From: Mansonella perstans | Taxonomy: Eukaryota > Nematoda > Chromadorea > Rhabditida > Onchocercidae | Assembly (NCBI GenBank): GCA_037074765.1 | Contig: JBAMDO010000029.1 | Location: forward strand, 124,001 to 188,000 | DNA length: 64,000 bases | Direction of reading: 5' to 3' | Shown: in pieces, positions 13,501 through 25,483 of the stretch | Layout of the letters: each line of letters opens with the position of its first letter | How positions within the stretch are numbered: position 1 is the stretch's first letter | Notes under the pieces: model-generated | Databases searched by the model: none | What the model was told of the DNA's origin: nothing | Seen by the model: the letters and a program-made list of their open reading frames with translations, nothing else | Program-made: the position numbers and the translations under genes

Positions 13501-16500
13501 ATATTTACGGAAATCATTAATTACAAGTTACATTTATATGAGCAGAAAAGAGAACGGATGTATTTGTTCAGAAAAGCACTAATTGTAGCAATTATTATCT
13601 CACCTTAATGCGAACATTTGTTTCCAATTCCACTCTATTAAGACATTAATTATTATATTTAATATTGCTCTTAAGAATTGTAGATTAAAACGGACTTATA
13701 AGCTACCAAAATTTAAATCTTCAACAAAAAATTCAGTTCTTTCTTGCTTTACTCTTTATGTTAATTTTTTTTATAGATAACGCTTAAAACCTTATCTCTA
13801 TCGTCTTTATTCACCCAAGTAGCTCTTCCAATGAAAATGTTTCCAAATTCTCGCCAGTCTTCTCATAAGCTACCAAAATTTAAATCTCCAACAAAAAATT
13901 CAGTTCTTTCTTGCTTTACTCTTTATATTAATTTTTGTTTACAGATAACGCTTAAAACCTTATCTCCATCGTCTTTATTCACCCAACTAGTCTCTTCCAA
14001 TGAAAATGTTTCCAGATTCTCGCCAGTCTTCTCCAATAGGATTGATATATCAGCATTCAGAATAATGCAACCAAGATCAAGTTCTGTTAGACGAGTGCAG
14101 TAACTAAATTAGAAAATAGCTTTAAAATGTTAAATAGCTATAGTCGGATTGAATAGATGAAAAGTGCATTTTATTTCCTTTAAAAATTAGACGAACTCTG
14201 CAACAGCGTCAATAATAGGTTTTGAAATTTTGAGCCATCGTTGGCCAAAACTGATTGTTCGAACATAGCGTCCGCAACGTTTCACCACTCCAATAACTGT
14301 TGGCGCAAATGAAATGAACTCCTGGAAAAAAAAGAAAAATTCTGAAGGTTAGACTGTAAACGAAACTTATGAGTTTGTGGAAAAATCAAGATGGTAAAAT
14401 AAATACGTGATTCTGCGAGCAGATATATATCGTGAGTTCTTGATTTCGCTTTGATTCACTATCATGATTTAATTTTCGGTTGTAATTCGACATTAACAGT
14501 TTTAAATTCAGAGAATGAGTGAATGAGTTTTTTGGGCGAAGATAAAAAAAGTAGAAGGTGTTAAGATAAGGGTCACGGAAGCTTATTAACTAATTTCATC
14601 GCATGACCACAGCTAAAGAGCTCGAAAGTCCAGGCCAGAGTTTTTTAATCGAATATATGCTTATGTTTTGAAGAAGATTCTTATATTCATCGAATTCATT
14701 TGATACCGTGGGAAGTTTAAGAAAAGTTTGTTAAATACCTGCTGAAAATAGGCGCTGGAATCATTTGCTAAAAAGTCTGCCATATTCAATTCTTTAATGT
14801 TTGCATAACTTGCTTGCTTCTGCAAAATAGTAGTACAATTGTTTTCATAACAATTAGACTCATTTTAATTCAACAGTACATATCCTCATTCAATAATACG
14901 AGGAAAAAAAAACAACCTTTAAAGATGATGAGATCAGTTTCTAGTCTTTCATTGACAATTGAATCAATGTATAGTGTTGCAATGTAAAGTCAAATTAAGT
15001 GATCAGTTTGTATCCTTTTCATATATCATACTTGGATAGTTTAATGCAGACAGGTTGGAATATTTAATACTCATATCATTTCATATTTTATTATTAATAA
15101 CTTAATGTTAAGTATTTAGTGATCATAAAGTGATCCTATTTGCTCAATAACTACGGTCAATGTAAAAAAGAGAGTTACTGAAGCAGAAAGCATAATTTTC
15201 TATAGTATTTATTGATTTTGCACAACAATCAAACATTTTTATGTGGTCGATTTAAATATTATTTTTATACATGAAATATATATATTTTTTATGTGCAAGA
15301 TAATATTCAATTAAAATCTTTTTCTGAAGAATTGAAAATTTTCTTTTGGTTTTTTTTACGCTTCAATGATTTTAAAGGAACCTGTAGTATTTCGAACCAT
15401 TTATGACATACGACCTCAAGACGTACGCGATCGATGAAATCCAATTTCTGGAATATAGATATGAGGCAATCCTCATGCAATTTTTCGATCATCGTTTCTT
15501 TTTCTGAAAAATAATCTCTACTCTCTTAATATAACAGCTGGCATCAATCGAGACTAGATAGCTTTTTCCTTTTATCTTTCCGCTTATTTGAATATTGATA
15601 ATTAATGAATAAGTTGATCTAAAATTGATATTTTGAATTTATCCATAATATTAATAAACTTAAAATGGCTTTTACCCGAAGTATCAAATAGTCTAATTCT
15701 CATCTATTCGCTCTTTTATAAGCTTTTTTTTTTTTTTTTAAAGGATAAGATAATGGTTGAACTTATAAATTTGAGAATTGTTTTTGCATTTAAAAGATTG
15801 CAGAAGCACTATTTGATAGCATAAAAAATGCATTGTATACGGACAGTTGAATATGGCTTTTCTATTGTAATATCTAACGAATGGAAGTAATTATGCAAAT
15901 TTTTATGGTTTTATTGAAAAAATTTGAAAAAACTTGCGTTTTCATTATGTTTAAATATTCATCTATACTTTTTCCTTCTTGGTAATTAGTAAGAAGGAAG
16001 TAAATGTATAAGCATTTCTATGAAATCGAATTGATCAGCTGATTCACTACGTTATGAACGATTGAATAAACTTCCAAGTTAACAAATATCAAAATTGTCT
16101 TCTAAACTTCAAAAAGAATTTCAATCAATTAAGAATGTCAATTTAGACATAAAATAAACCCATAATAACCAAATTCAACTTAAACAAAAAAGTGTAAATG
16201 AAAAGGAGATTAGCTACAACTTGCTGATTGAGCTGAGGTAGAGGTTGATTTTGATGAGAATGAGATGTGAAGAATAGTTTGAGGATCAAACTAATAGGAT
16301 TAAGCTTGCCTAACGTTTGTTCGGCTTAATTTGCAGTGCTTATGTGTCTGCTACTACTACTACCACTGTTGCTGCTGCTATTGCTACTGCTATTACTGCT
16401 GTTGTTGTTATTATACTGCTGTTGCTAATGTTGCTGAAGTGGAAAATGACGTATTTTGTGTTCTATCTTTTTTTTTCTCTCGAAGTTCATATGATATTTT

Positions 16501-19500
16501 GAATGGCATTTGTTTGTTTACTTATATCGTATTAAAATGACGTTATATCTAAGAATAACAAAAACATGATGTTGGGCTATAGATTATTAGATATGAACAC
16601 TTACAGGAAGTGTAATAATTAATTCATTTGATAATTAATTAATTAATCTGCTAGTATTATTAATAGTTTAGTTATTTGCTGAAAAAAACTTTTGTTTGGA
16701 AGTAATTTGTCCAAGAATATACAATGAATGAATGATACAATCAGAACGATATGCTTTAAAATTAGCTTAAATTTTTGGTATAATTAATATATAGTTCGAA
16801 TTAGAAAGTTTTAATGTAAAAGTATCAAGGATTAGTTAGAATGCTTAGTTATACATTATAAAAATGTCCGTATTACATTCAGTCATTCATTTATTTGCCT
16901 AAAAATTTATCCATCTTATCTATCTTAAAAAGCAATATTTTGCAGTAGGACATTATTATAAAGAAATGTTCAAATAGAAGTTAATGCATGTTCAAATAGA
17001 AGTTAATGCACCTATTCAAAAAGATTATTCATCTTTTCCTTTTTTTTTTTCAGAAAATAATAAGAATTGAAGAGATTTTAGTTATTAAGCTTTATATAGT
17101 TATTATAACTCAGAAAACGGAATTCAATTCTCTCCTACTTTTTTTTCTTGTTTCCATTTTCTTTCTTGCTTAAATGATAATACTAAGTTTTAAAAATTTA
17201 TAAATGCAATTTTTTGAGGAAAATACTAATTACTCTTACTTTATAGATATTTGATTAAAGGATTTATTTTACGGAGATATTACATGACAGTACTAAAATG
17301 AAATTACATTAAGTATTAATTTTCTTTAGAGTTAGCTCTTTTTCCTTTATAGTTTCCTCTTTTCTTATTGTACATATGCATAAATCAAACATAACTGTCA
17401 CTTTTTAAATTATATCACAAATCAAACAAAACTCGAGAATCATTAATATCTTAAAAGCACAGATTTGTTGCCAAATAAATACGAAATTCAAGAATATTCC
17501 TGATATATATGTTGTAGTTTTAGAATATCGATTAAAATTAGGATATCAGTGGATATCTTTAAAAAAAAAGTCAGTTAGTACTCTGAATACTGAGAGCAAT
17601 TGTATATTTTTGCACGCTAAAATGTTGTTTTTATTGTATTCGCAACGACCAGCTAAGGTTCTTTATAAGTAGAAATTGAAGATTTTGGACTCATTCCTTA
17701 ATAAATGAAATTTTCCCAACTTTTGATTCCAAAGAATTAATTACAAGTTTTTTAGCTTTTCATAATAAAAATATTTGCAGTAAACTGAAAACTAAGGTAG
17801 ATGTAAAATGAAAAGCATAATTAAATGGCATATTGTGAAGTAGTCAATTTTGAAATATCGTTTAGAGGATTCATATTTCTTAAGCTTTTACAGTAAGAAG
17901 GAAAATTGAAGAATGTAACAAATGATTCAAAATTCAAAAGAATTGCTTAATATGAAAAATTATTAAATATTGTTGCAGCAAGAGGCACTGATCAAACAAC
18001 TCCAGGAGCAGCATTATCAACAATACATGGCTCAGATATATGCGCAGCAAGCTAAGGTAGTTGGTGCATCTCCGGATATCGAGCCTATCTCAGCGAAAAA
18101 TGTAGATGGGCAAGATAATGCACAGAATGAAGTTTACAGTGAAGGGAAACAGAATCGGAATCAGAATTCGGATGTCTCTGATGAGGAAGTCGGTGAAGAT
18201 TTACCTTGTTAGTTCATTTTCCCTACTTTTTCCTTTTAGATTTCAAGATGTTGACAAAAATAAATAACAAAAACAAGTTATCACATTATCAGATGAAATG
18301 TTATTTTGGCAAAAAAGCTCAGTATTAGAAATAAACCCATTTTGAAAATTTTAATATTTTCAAAAGAAATATTGCTTTTTTACTAAGCGAGAAAACTAGA
18401 GCATTCGTTATACAATCTTTTCCAATGATAATATTACATTATTTTTCACAACTAACCGTTGCATTTTCAGTATTAATGATAAAACTTTAAATCGTTTAAG
18501 CCAATCTAAATTTTTTATTTGCGTTTTGTGGATTTCTTCACATCATTTAGTTGGTTTTGTGTTTATTATAATATGATGAAATAGTAATAAAATTTTGGGG
18601 AACGAAGCAGGAAATGATGAAGGTGATGCGACATTTTAATTCTATATTATTTAAGCTTGGGAAAATTTTTTCCTGTTTTTTCTTTTTTGACTTAGTTTTT
18701 TCTTTATTTTTATAATTTAAAATTTTTACTTTTTTGGATTGAAGCATATTCAGTTCATTGCGAAATGAGTTTTTTCTGTCATTTCAAGCTGCTTCTCATT
18801 TTTTATCGATGCTGCTCATCTTTTATTTGTTTTTTTCTTTTTCGAAAAGTTTTTATTTAATTTTTATACTTCGAAAGTCTAGAAATTTTTGCAGTATTTA
18901 TGAGTTTTAAAAATTTTATTTCAAATTCTGAAACATAAGCATACCTGAATAATGAAGTGGATATTGCTTACTGTAACGTTTTTTGTCTGTCAATTGGAAG
19001 AAAATTGAGTTAATATGAGATTTCTGACTTGGAGGAATTGACGAATTAAACTGCACTAGTGTGAACAGCAAATTCCATAAGTGAGCTGACTCATTTGCTA
19101 TAATGTGGTTTTCCGGAGAACATAAGTTAGGTGGAATCGATCAACAAAGTAGTGCTAAATATTATAAAATACTAAATATTATATATAAAAAGGGTAATTT
19201 ACAGCTTATATACATTCCGTTAACTTCAATAAGTAATTTTAAGGAATGAAATCGATAATAAAATAAAACAGAATTCTAAAGCTTAAATTGGCTGGAGCAG
19301 AACGTTGAAGAGAATTAGGCCATAGTAAGTCGTTCCAAATAACGCATTTCATTATTTGGAACGAATGATGCTTTCTGCTTATAAACACTATCAGCAAGTA
19401 GTGTATATCAAGGCCATGATACACAGTGCATGAACCAATTTGGAATTTCTTCGTTTTTCTTCTTTGCAAGAATATTTGAAAAAAAAAAAAAAAAAAAATG

Positions 19501-21768
19501 GAAAAGAACTGTTTGAGATGAATTATTTATAGTGATATAAGTTATACGGAAAGCTTATTGTCGATCTTATTCATCAAATAATTACTATTAACTCTACATT
19601 AATACACTGCTCGTAACAACTCGGATATTCTAGTACGGCAAACTGGTAGTAAATCTCTCAGAAATGAATCTGGTTGACTGGGCTGATTAATCGCAATAGG
19701 AAGTGAAAATTCATGGGAGATTGAAGTTAATGACACTGTCAGAATTTAGAAAAACTGATTTTCTATAATTCATCAAATGGGCAAAAAATTGGATCTGTTG
19801 ATGATTGCTTTTGTTTTTGGGTCATCAAACAACTTCCATTTCCTTTTTTGGGCATTGTCGTGTTTATAACAGATTTTGTTACATTTCAAATTCATGGCGC
19901 CTTATAATTCCATAAATTAATCTGTAAAAAGAAAGGGAAATAAGCATGATAAACAAGAAAATAAATAATAAAAATTTGATAATAAACATAGAATTGATAG
20001 GTAAGTTAATTTATGACACTAGTCTAACAATTATAATACTATGAATTCCGTTAACAAGGCATAATGAAAGATCTAACGAAAGATCCGTACAGCACTGATA
20101 GTTGACAAAATTTTATAGCTTTAATGAAAATTCTGTCATAAATTACTGTAGTAAAAGCCCACTGTCTAGTATTTATGATTAACTGTTGAATTTGCCAGCC
20201 AATCCAACGATAGCACCAGCATCTATGTGGAATCGTCAAGATATTGTGGAATTTAAGACTACTCTCCGGAAAGAAGGTAGTGAGAGCATTATCAAAGTTG
20301 GACATGGTGAAACAGTAACGGTGAGTTAGCATAGTAATTTATTTTTCGTTATTTTACAGTAGTTAAGAGGACTGACTAATATATGGAAAAAAATCATTCA
20401 AATCGTTTCATGTTATTAAAAGTTTGCAAATGAATAAAAGTATATTGGAGTAACTAGGTGAATATCTGGATGATATAAAAAATAAATTTTATTAAGCTCT
20501 AAGATGTTGCTTGCTCGAATAAATTTTCAATATTCTTTCATATCTTAATACTTAATTTTCAAAACTTACAAATGGAACTAGAATGTATGCGATTAATACA
20601 ATTTATATTGATGCAGGTCCGTGTACCAACTCATGAGGAGGGCAGTTGTTTGTTTTGGGAATTTGCAACCGATCATTACGACATTGGTTTCGGTGTTTTT
20701 TTCGAATGGACAGTTTCTCAAACAAATCGCGTGAGCATCTTTAAAGTTTGAAGATGTTAGCCCACTTGATTGTTCTGGATGATTCAGACATTTAGAATCT
20801 AGCCATTGGAATGCCGATTTGGTTACGTTTTTGCGTGGAAATAATAAAATTAATTTGTTCAAGTTTTACTGTATAATTGCTAGAGTTAAAATGCATACGG
20901 AAGCATTAATATTAGATTTGTCAAATAAATAAAAATAAAAATCTTGGTCTGCATTTATTGCTATTGAGCAAGATAGCATTTGTAATGTGGAAACAAGTGT
21001 TTTCTGGCACTTATTACATCTTTTAAAAAATAATTCTTTATTTATGGAACCGTATAATTACTTTTTATATGTCATTTAAGGTCTCGGTCCATGTGTCGGA
21101 ATCATCAGATGAAGAAATGGACGAAGAGTTCTTGCAAGTAGAATTAAGGGCTAATGATGTAGAAAGCGGTAATTCAATAAGGAAAACGGATCAGAACAAA
21201 CCACACGTCGATGAAATTGTTCCCATTTATCGACGTGATTGTCATGAGGAGGTTCACATTTATTTTCATAGGATTTGAAACAAGAAAGGACTAAGATGAA
21301 CAGTGACATCTATACTTCTGTTTAGATCATCTGGAAGTTAAAATTTTAAAGTTTTACTGACTCATGAGAAGTTCCAGTTTGGTCAGATAACACTGAGTAT
21401 ACACATTATATTGCTTTGTATTACAGCTTCACATTGGTCATTTAATAAGGATCGATTTGCCTATAAAACTTATCATTTGTTTGAATGATTTCTTTATTCA
21501 TTTCAATAATCATACAAATTTATTCTGTTTATAAGTGATCAATAATTGACTAGAGATGAAACACATTTGCATAGAAATTTTAATCTTATAATTGATATCT
21601 AGTTCTTCCAATCCCAATATCAAATTTATAATACATAATTTCTTTTTCAAGGTGTATGCTGGTAGTCATATATATCCAGGACGAGGTGTATACTTGTTGA
21701 AGTTTGACAATTCATATTCTTTGTGGCGGTCTAAAACGTTGTATTACCGAGTGTATTACAGCAGCTGA
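7540..21768 (+). CDS. acbd3: Golgi protein GCP60 (ACBD3)
   Basis: Ten exons (7540-7648, 7866-8007, 9454-9588, 9771-9848, 10364-10451, 17979-18207, 20199-20320, 20617-20730, 21081-21251, 21652-21768) close in phase into 434 residues. In animals ACBD3 is a Golgi scaffold that binds giantin and recruits PI4-kinase beta. Residues about 5-130 form the acyl-CoA-binding domain ([20 protein letters not shown], then the conserved Trp in MKAWKDLG). Residues about 155-215 are Gln-rich with [17 protein letters not shown], a hallmark of the family. Residues about 305-434 form the GOLD domain, with [32 protein letters not shown] and a C-terminus ending [16 protein letters not shown]. The length is somewhat below that of the human protein (528). 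The 7.5-kb intron 5 hosts an antisense F-box gene. Confidence 0.95.
11788..15492 (-). CDS. F-box / leucine-rich-repeat protein
   Basis: Nine exons (15492-15382, 14819-14739, 14321-14194, 14103-13959, 13494-13394, 13279-13033, 12703-12419, 12308-12124, 11938-11788) join in phase into about 477 residues. Residues 3-37 form an F-box ([20 protein letters not shown] then VCHKWFEIL). F-box proteins recruit substrates to SCF (Skp1-cullin) ubiquitin ligases. The rest consists of leucine-rich repeats of the F-box/LRR type, for example [43 protein letters not shown] and [15 protein letters not shown]. The C-terminus is a basic tail rich in Lys. The whole gene lies antisense inside ACBD3 intron 5, and an additional partial copy of exon 4 lies in its own intron 4. 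Substrate unknown. Confidence 0.85.
13697..14033. repeat. Partial tandem duplication of an F-box-gene exon
   Basis: Two direct copies of a unit of about 168 bases (copy boundary near 13864). Copy two covers the 3' half of exon 4 of the F-box/LRR gene plus the start of its intron. Copy one, lying in that intron on the sense (minus) strand, keeps the AAG/GTTTTA donor but carries a one-base deletion that causes an early stop, and it has no clear acceptor. It is therefore probably a dead exon copy. Confidence 0.85.
16349..16437. repeat. Degenerate trinucleotide (TGCTAC/TGCTGT) microsatellite
   Basis: A run of CTA/CTG/TTG/TTA triplets in ACBD3 intron 5. The open frames across it (poly-Thr/Ala or poly-Cys/Tyr) are artefacts of the repeat. 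Confidence 0.85.
16966..17009. repeat. 22-bp tandem duplication
   Basis: Two exact adjacent copies of ATGTTCAAATAGAAGTTAAT plus GC, within ACBD3 intron 5. Confidence 0.9.
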
Positions 21769-24700
21769 GCAGGTTTTCCATTAATATTAGTAAAATCTAT
21801 AAATTATAAATAGTATTCAAATAGTTTTATAATGTTTTATAATTGGCTTAGTGAATCTGTACAAGAATTTTTCATTTTTTGCTTGTATTAAAATATGGAA
21901 TAAGCGCATAAGTTTATTTATAATAGATATTTTTTTCGGAGAACGTAGTAAAAATTAAATTAGTAGGATATGAAATATTTCTCTTCCGCGGAATGAGCGT
22001 TTGAGTTATTTAAGAACAAAAATATATGACAGCTGCATTTGCTGTTCACTTAGACAAAGTCTACTGAAAATTCTTCATTACTTTATACTTAGCTGTACTT
22101 AATAATATTGACTGTTGTTTGAAGGATATAAAATTTTATAAACTTCATAACCCAGAACACTATTGTTTCTACATTCCAGGTTTTGGAATTTTCTTTTATT
22201 TTTACTCAGGAATGGATGGCTAAATTTAAATAAAGAAGGTTTTTTTTTGCAGGAGATTCACGTTTCTGCGAAAATTTTGAATTGAATACTGTGCTATTCA
22301 ATTATCCATGTGAAAGCCATATCGTTATCATTTTATTCTTTATTAATGTTATTATTTATTTTTAGTATCTTTATTAATGTTATTATTTATTTTTAGTATG
22401 AAGTATTTCTTTTTCGTTTTTAAACTACATTATAGTTGTAACAGGTTTATAAATAACTGAGTTGGGCAAAAATTAGTGGATTTATTCCATAAGTATAGTA
22501 AGCGGTATGAGTTATAGTCGAAAAAGAAGTAATTCAGCCGAAAACATAGCGATTCACAGTTTAGTTGTCATTAATTATTTTGCTATGGGATATTTATTGC
22601 GAATGATGCATTAGGTAGAAATCGTTATCGTGAGCGTTATAGAAATTACGGTTTCGAAAATTTATAACTTTTATTAAATTATTAGCTATATATATATAAT
22701 TAATAATTCACTGAAATATAATTAAAAATTCACAGTAATAAATGTAGAATACTTGTCTTTTGATCTTCGCCTATGTGATACGAACAACAAAATAGAAATT
22801 TTTTTTTTTTCAATTCCTCATATTAGAAGTATTTATAGTTATTATTATATTATTATCGAACTTATATAGGTGCTAGTTTGTGAAGTGGTGTTTTTATGTT
22901 GGTAATAGTTTGTATTAAAATACTTTCAAATTCTTAATTGCAATGATTTTGCTTTCATTTTCCATCGTTAATTTTTTGATATATATGAATGGCTATCGTA
23001 CTTTGTGGTTATGGTGCAACTATGGATCAGTACTGTAATTTTACTTGCTGATAATCTTTTTAAAAGTATGGTCCTCCTCCAGAATATTTTTTTCGCCAAA
23101 TTTAAATTTAAAAATATACTTTTTTGTTTTGTTTTTTGTCTCCTTATTTTTGCTTTGCATATGAAGCTGAATAAAATTTATTTATTATGTTTTGTCGCAG
23201 TTACACTCCTTCTTCATCCTTCCTGGTTCTTTTTAGAGAATTTCTTCGGTACAATATTTGACGCACGCATAACAGGAAAGTAACGTTTTGACTTATTGGA
23301 GAAATCAGAATAATTAATGAAGATGAATTTTCTGCAACAAGCAATGAATTATTATAATTGTTATTTTTTAATAGAAGTGACCAATAACCAACATAATGTT
23401 GATTTTCATGGTATTGTACTGATTGCTTTCCAGAGATATGCGGTTATTTGTGTTTGTTGAGGAGGGTAATTATAAATTTAATGTATTATAAGTATGGCCC
23501 TTTTATGCGAACACAACAGAGTATACCTTGATTCCAAGGACACTTTCACCTTATTCGATTCCTCTTTTACATACGTAATGTGTGCAATCATCCAATGACA
23601 ATTCCGTTTACCTTCTGCTGTCAACATATCTCATTTCCATTTTATGCCATTTTTATCCAGCAAAATTATATTAATGCTTTCTATCTACGCTATTCATTAC
23701 ATGTATTTTTTGGCATAAATGGAAATTCCTGCCGTGTTATTAGTCTGTTGATTAAATAACAGCTTTTGGATTCGAAAACTTGGTTTTTCCATATGTTATC
23801 GCCACTCACAATCCTGAAATATTTAGAATTTAGTTGGAAACCAATGAAATACTGAAATATGAAGAATCATTGGACATAGAGAGATCAAATAAAAATACCT
23901 GTAAGTAGTGAATAGAGGAAGTTTTAAAAACGTCTATCCATATTATCTTATATCATTTCACTAGTCATGAGGTATTTTAAATCAACGACTTGAATTTAAG
24001 GAAATTTCTCTGGAAACCTTGTTTTTCATTTGTAGAGTGGGAAATTACAGCTCAATTAGCTTAATTAATATCTGTTATGCTGCACTCATTAAATAACGGT
24101 ATTTTCTGTATATTATCAATCCTACGGTTGATACTGACAGAGAGTGCTATGAATGCTGGATCATAATTCACTTGTTAGATGGATGGATACGTTTTTTAAC
24201 AAATTAGTGCGTATTTTTTCCATAATTCTGCGTTTTAATTGTTTCGCGCTATTTGCGCACTTTACAAATTGTTATTGGTAGGATACGATGATACGTGTTT
24301 CATTCTGTCTGATGTTATTAATTCGCTGAGAACTACTTTTATGTGTTTTTTAATTATTGGCCTCTCATCATTTAACTTTTCCATTACATTACTGAATTTT
24401 TTTAACGAAAAAAAAATTCAAATTTCCCTGTCAATATTTTAATATAATATGGCAATTTATTCGATCGGATTTACCAATACATGCTAATGGAACGGATGAA
24501 ATTACTGAATGAGAAATGATTAGTTATTTAATTCTCTTAAAGTAGCAAGATTTACCGCTAACGATTCTGCAAGATCAACTATATGGAAATAAAAAATTCA
24601 GAGCTTGCTTTCATAAAAATCTTAAATATGTAATGATCAGAATCAGCGTCAACAAATGATTCAACGTTATTTCTGTTTTTTTGAGCAATAAACAAATTTT

Positions 24701-24872
24701 TTTGCATTAGAAATGAAAATAATTCGTAAAATGCAATTATAGCTAGAGACAGTGAGTCTTGTAAATAATTTTACAGCCAATTTGATCAAAAAATTGTTTA
24801 ATTGAAACCAAATAAAATTGAGTTTACCGATGGAGGATTTTTTTTCTTTCTTTTTTCTTTTTTGAATTTTAG
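21769..24872. other. Gene-poor AT-rich stretch
   Basis: About 3.1 kb downstream of ACBD3 with no supported gene. A possible short start-like frame at 22506-22613 (MSYSRKRSNSAENIAIHSLV and onward) is the only coding-like segment I see, and it cannot be linked in phase to anything. Open frames at 23005 and 24239 have Phe/Leu/Ile-biased composition expected from AT-rich sequence. Confidence 0.5.
22338..22399. repeat. 31-bp tandem duplication
   Basis: Two adjacent copies of a 31-base unit starting CTTTATTAATGTTATTATTT, each ending in TTTTTAGTAT. Confidence 0.9.
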
Positions 24873-25063
24873 GACGATTTACTCATCCAGAGAAAGCATT
24901 GCGTTTGGCAAGATTGCAATTGTTCAACAATCTCCAAATTTGTCGCAATTTTTCGAAGAAAAAAATAAAAAAATTAAAAGAACAATTAGCAGTACTCGAC
25001 AAAGATGTGGCTTCCTTTCATGACCAGCAATATAGTTCCAATGCTTCATTTACTTCAATTTAA
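24873..25063 (+). CDS. Orphan terminal-exon-like segment
   Basis: After a long pyrimidine tract ending TTTTAG, a frame of 62 codons runs to TAA. It contains FTHPEKALRLARLQLFNNLQ, a lysine-rich stretch, LKEQLAVLDKDVASFHDQQ and a Ser-rich end, giving an amphipathic, coiled-coil-like composition. It would enter in phase 1 (two bases, then codons). I could not find convincing upstream exons, so this may be the last exon of a short gene, a relic, or chance. I do not recognise a family. Confidence 0.25.
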
Positions 25064-25483
25064 TATTTGTGGAATTTTTCCGTTTTTTTTTATTAATCCT
25101 CCACTCATATATTAGTGTGTACATTATTTCAAAAATGATCTAATCAAGAAATCGATATTTATTCTCCTTTTTCTATCCTTCTTCCTTTACTTCCTTTGAA
25201 ATTAACTACCTGATGCAAAATGATTGACTTGCTGAAATATAGATTGCTAGGCCATAATCCTCTACTCATTTTAGAAGTAAGGAAAATCTTTGGATGTCAC
25301 ACATCCACTCCAATTTGTTTCATTTGAAAGTGTTATCCAGTTGATGCAGGCTTTTCGCACTTATGAGTTGTCCCCTTTTTTTTCGCCATTTCAAAACAAC
25401 ACTTGGCGACAACATGAAACGTCAAAGTAAGACAATTCCCGTGAATGTTTGAAATCATATTTCAGTATTATTTAAAGTTATTT

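Noticed and set aside
16317..16540. Two overlapping open frames, one Thr/Ala/Ile-rich and one Cys/Tyr-rich
   Set aside because: Both arise from a triplet microsatellite inside ACBD3 intron 5; no splice sites, family or codon support.
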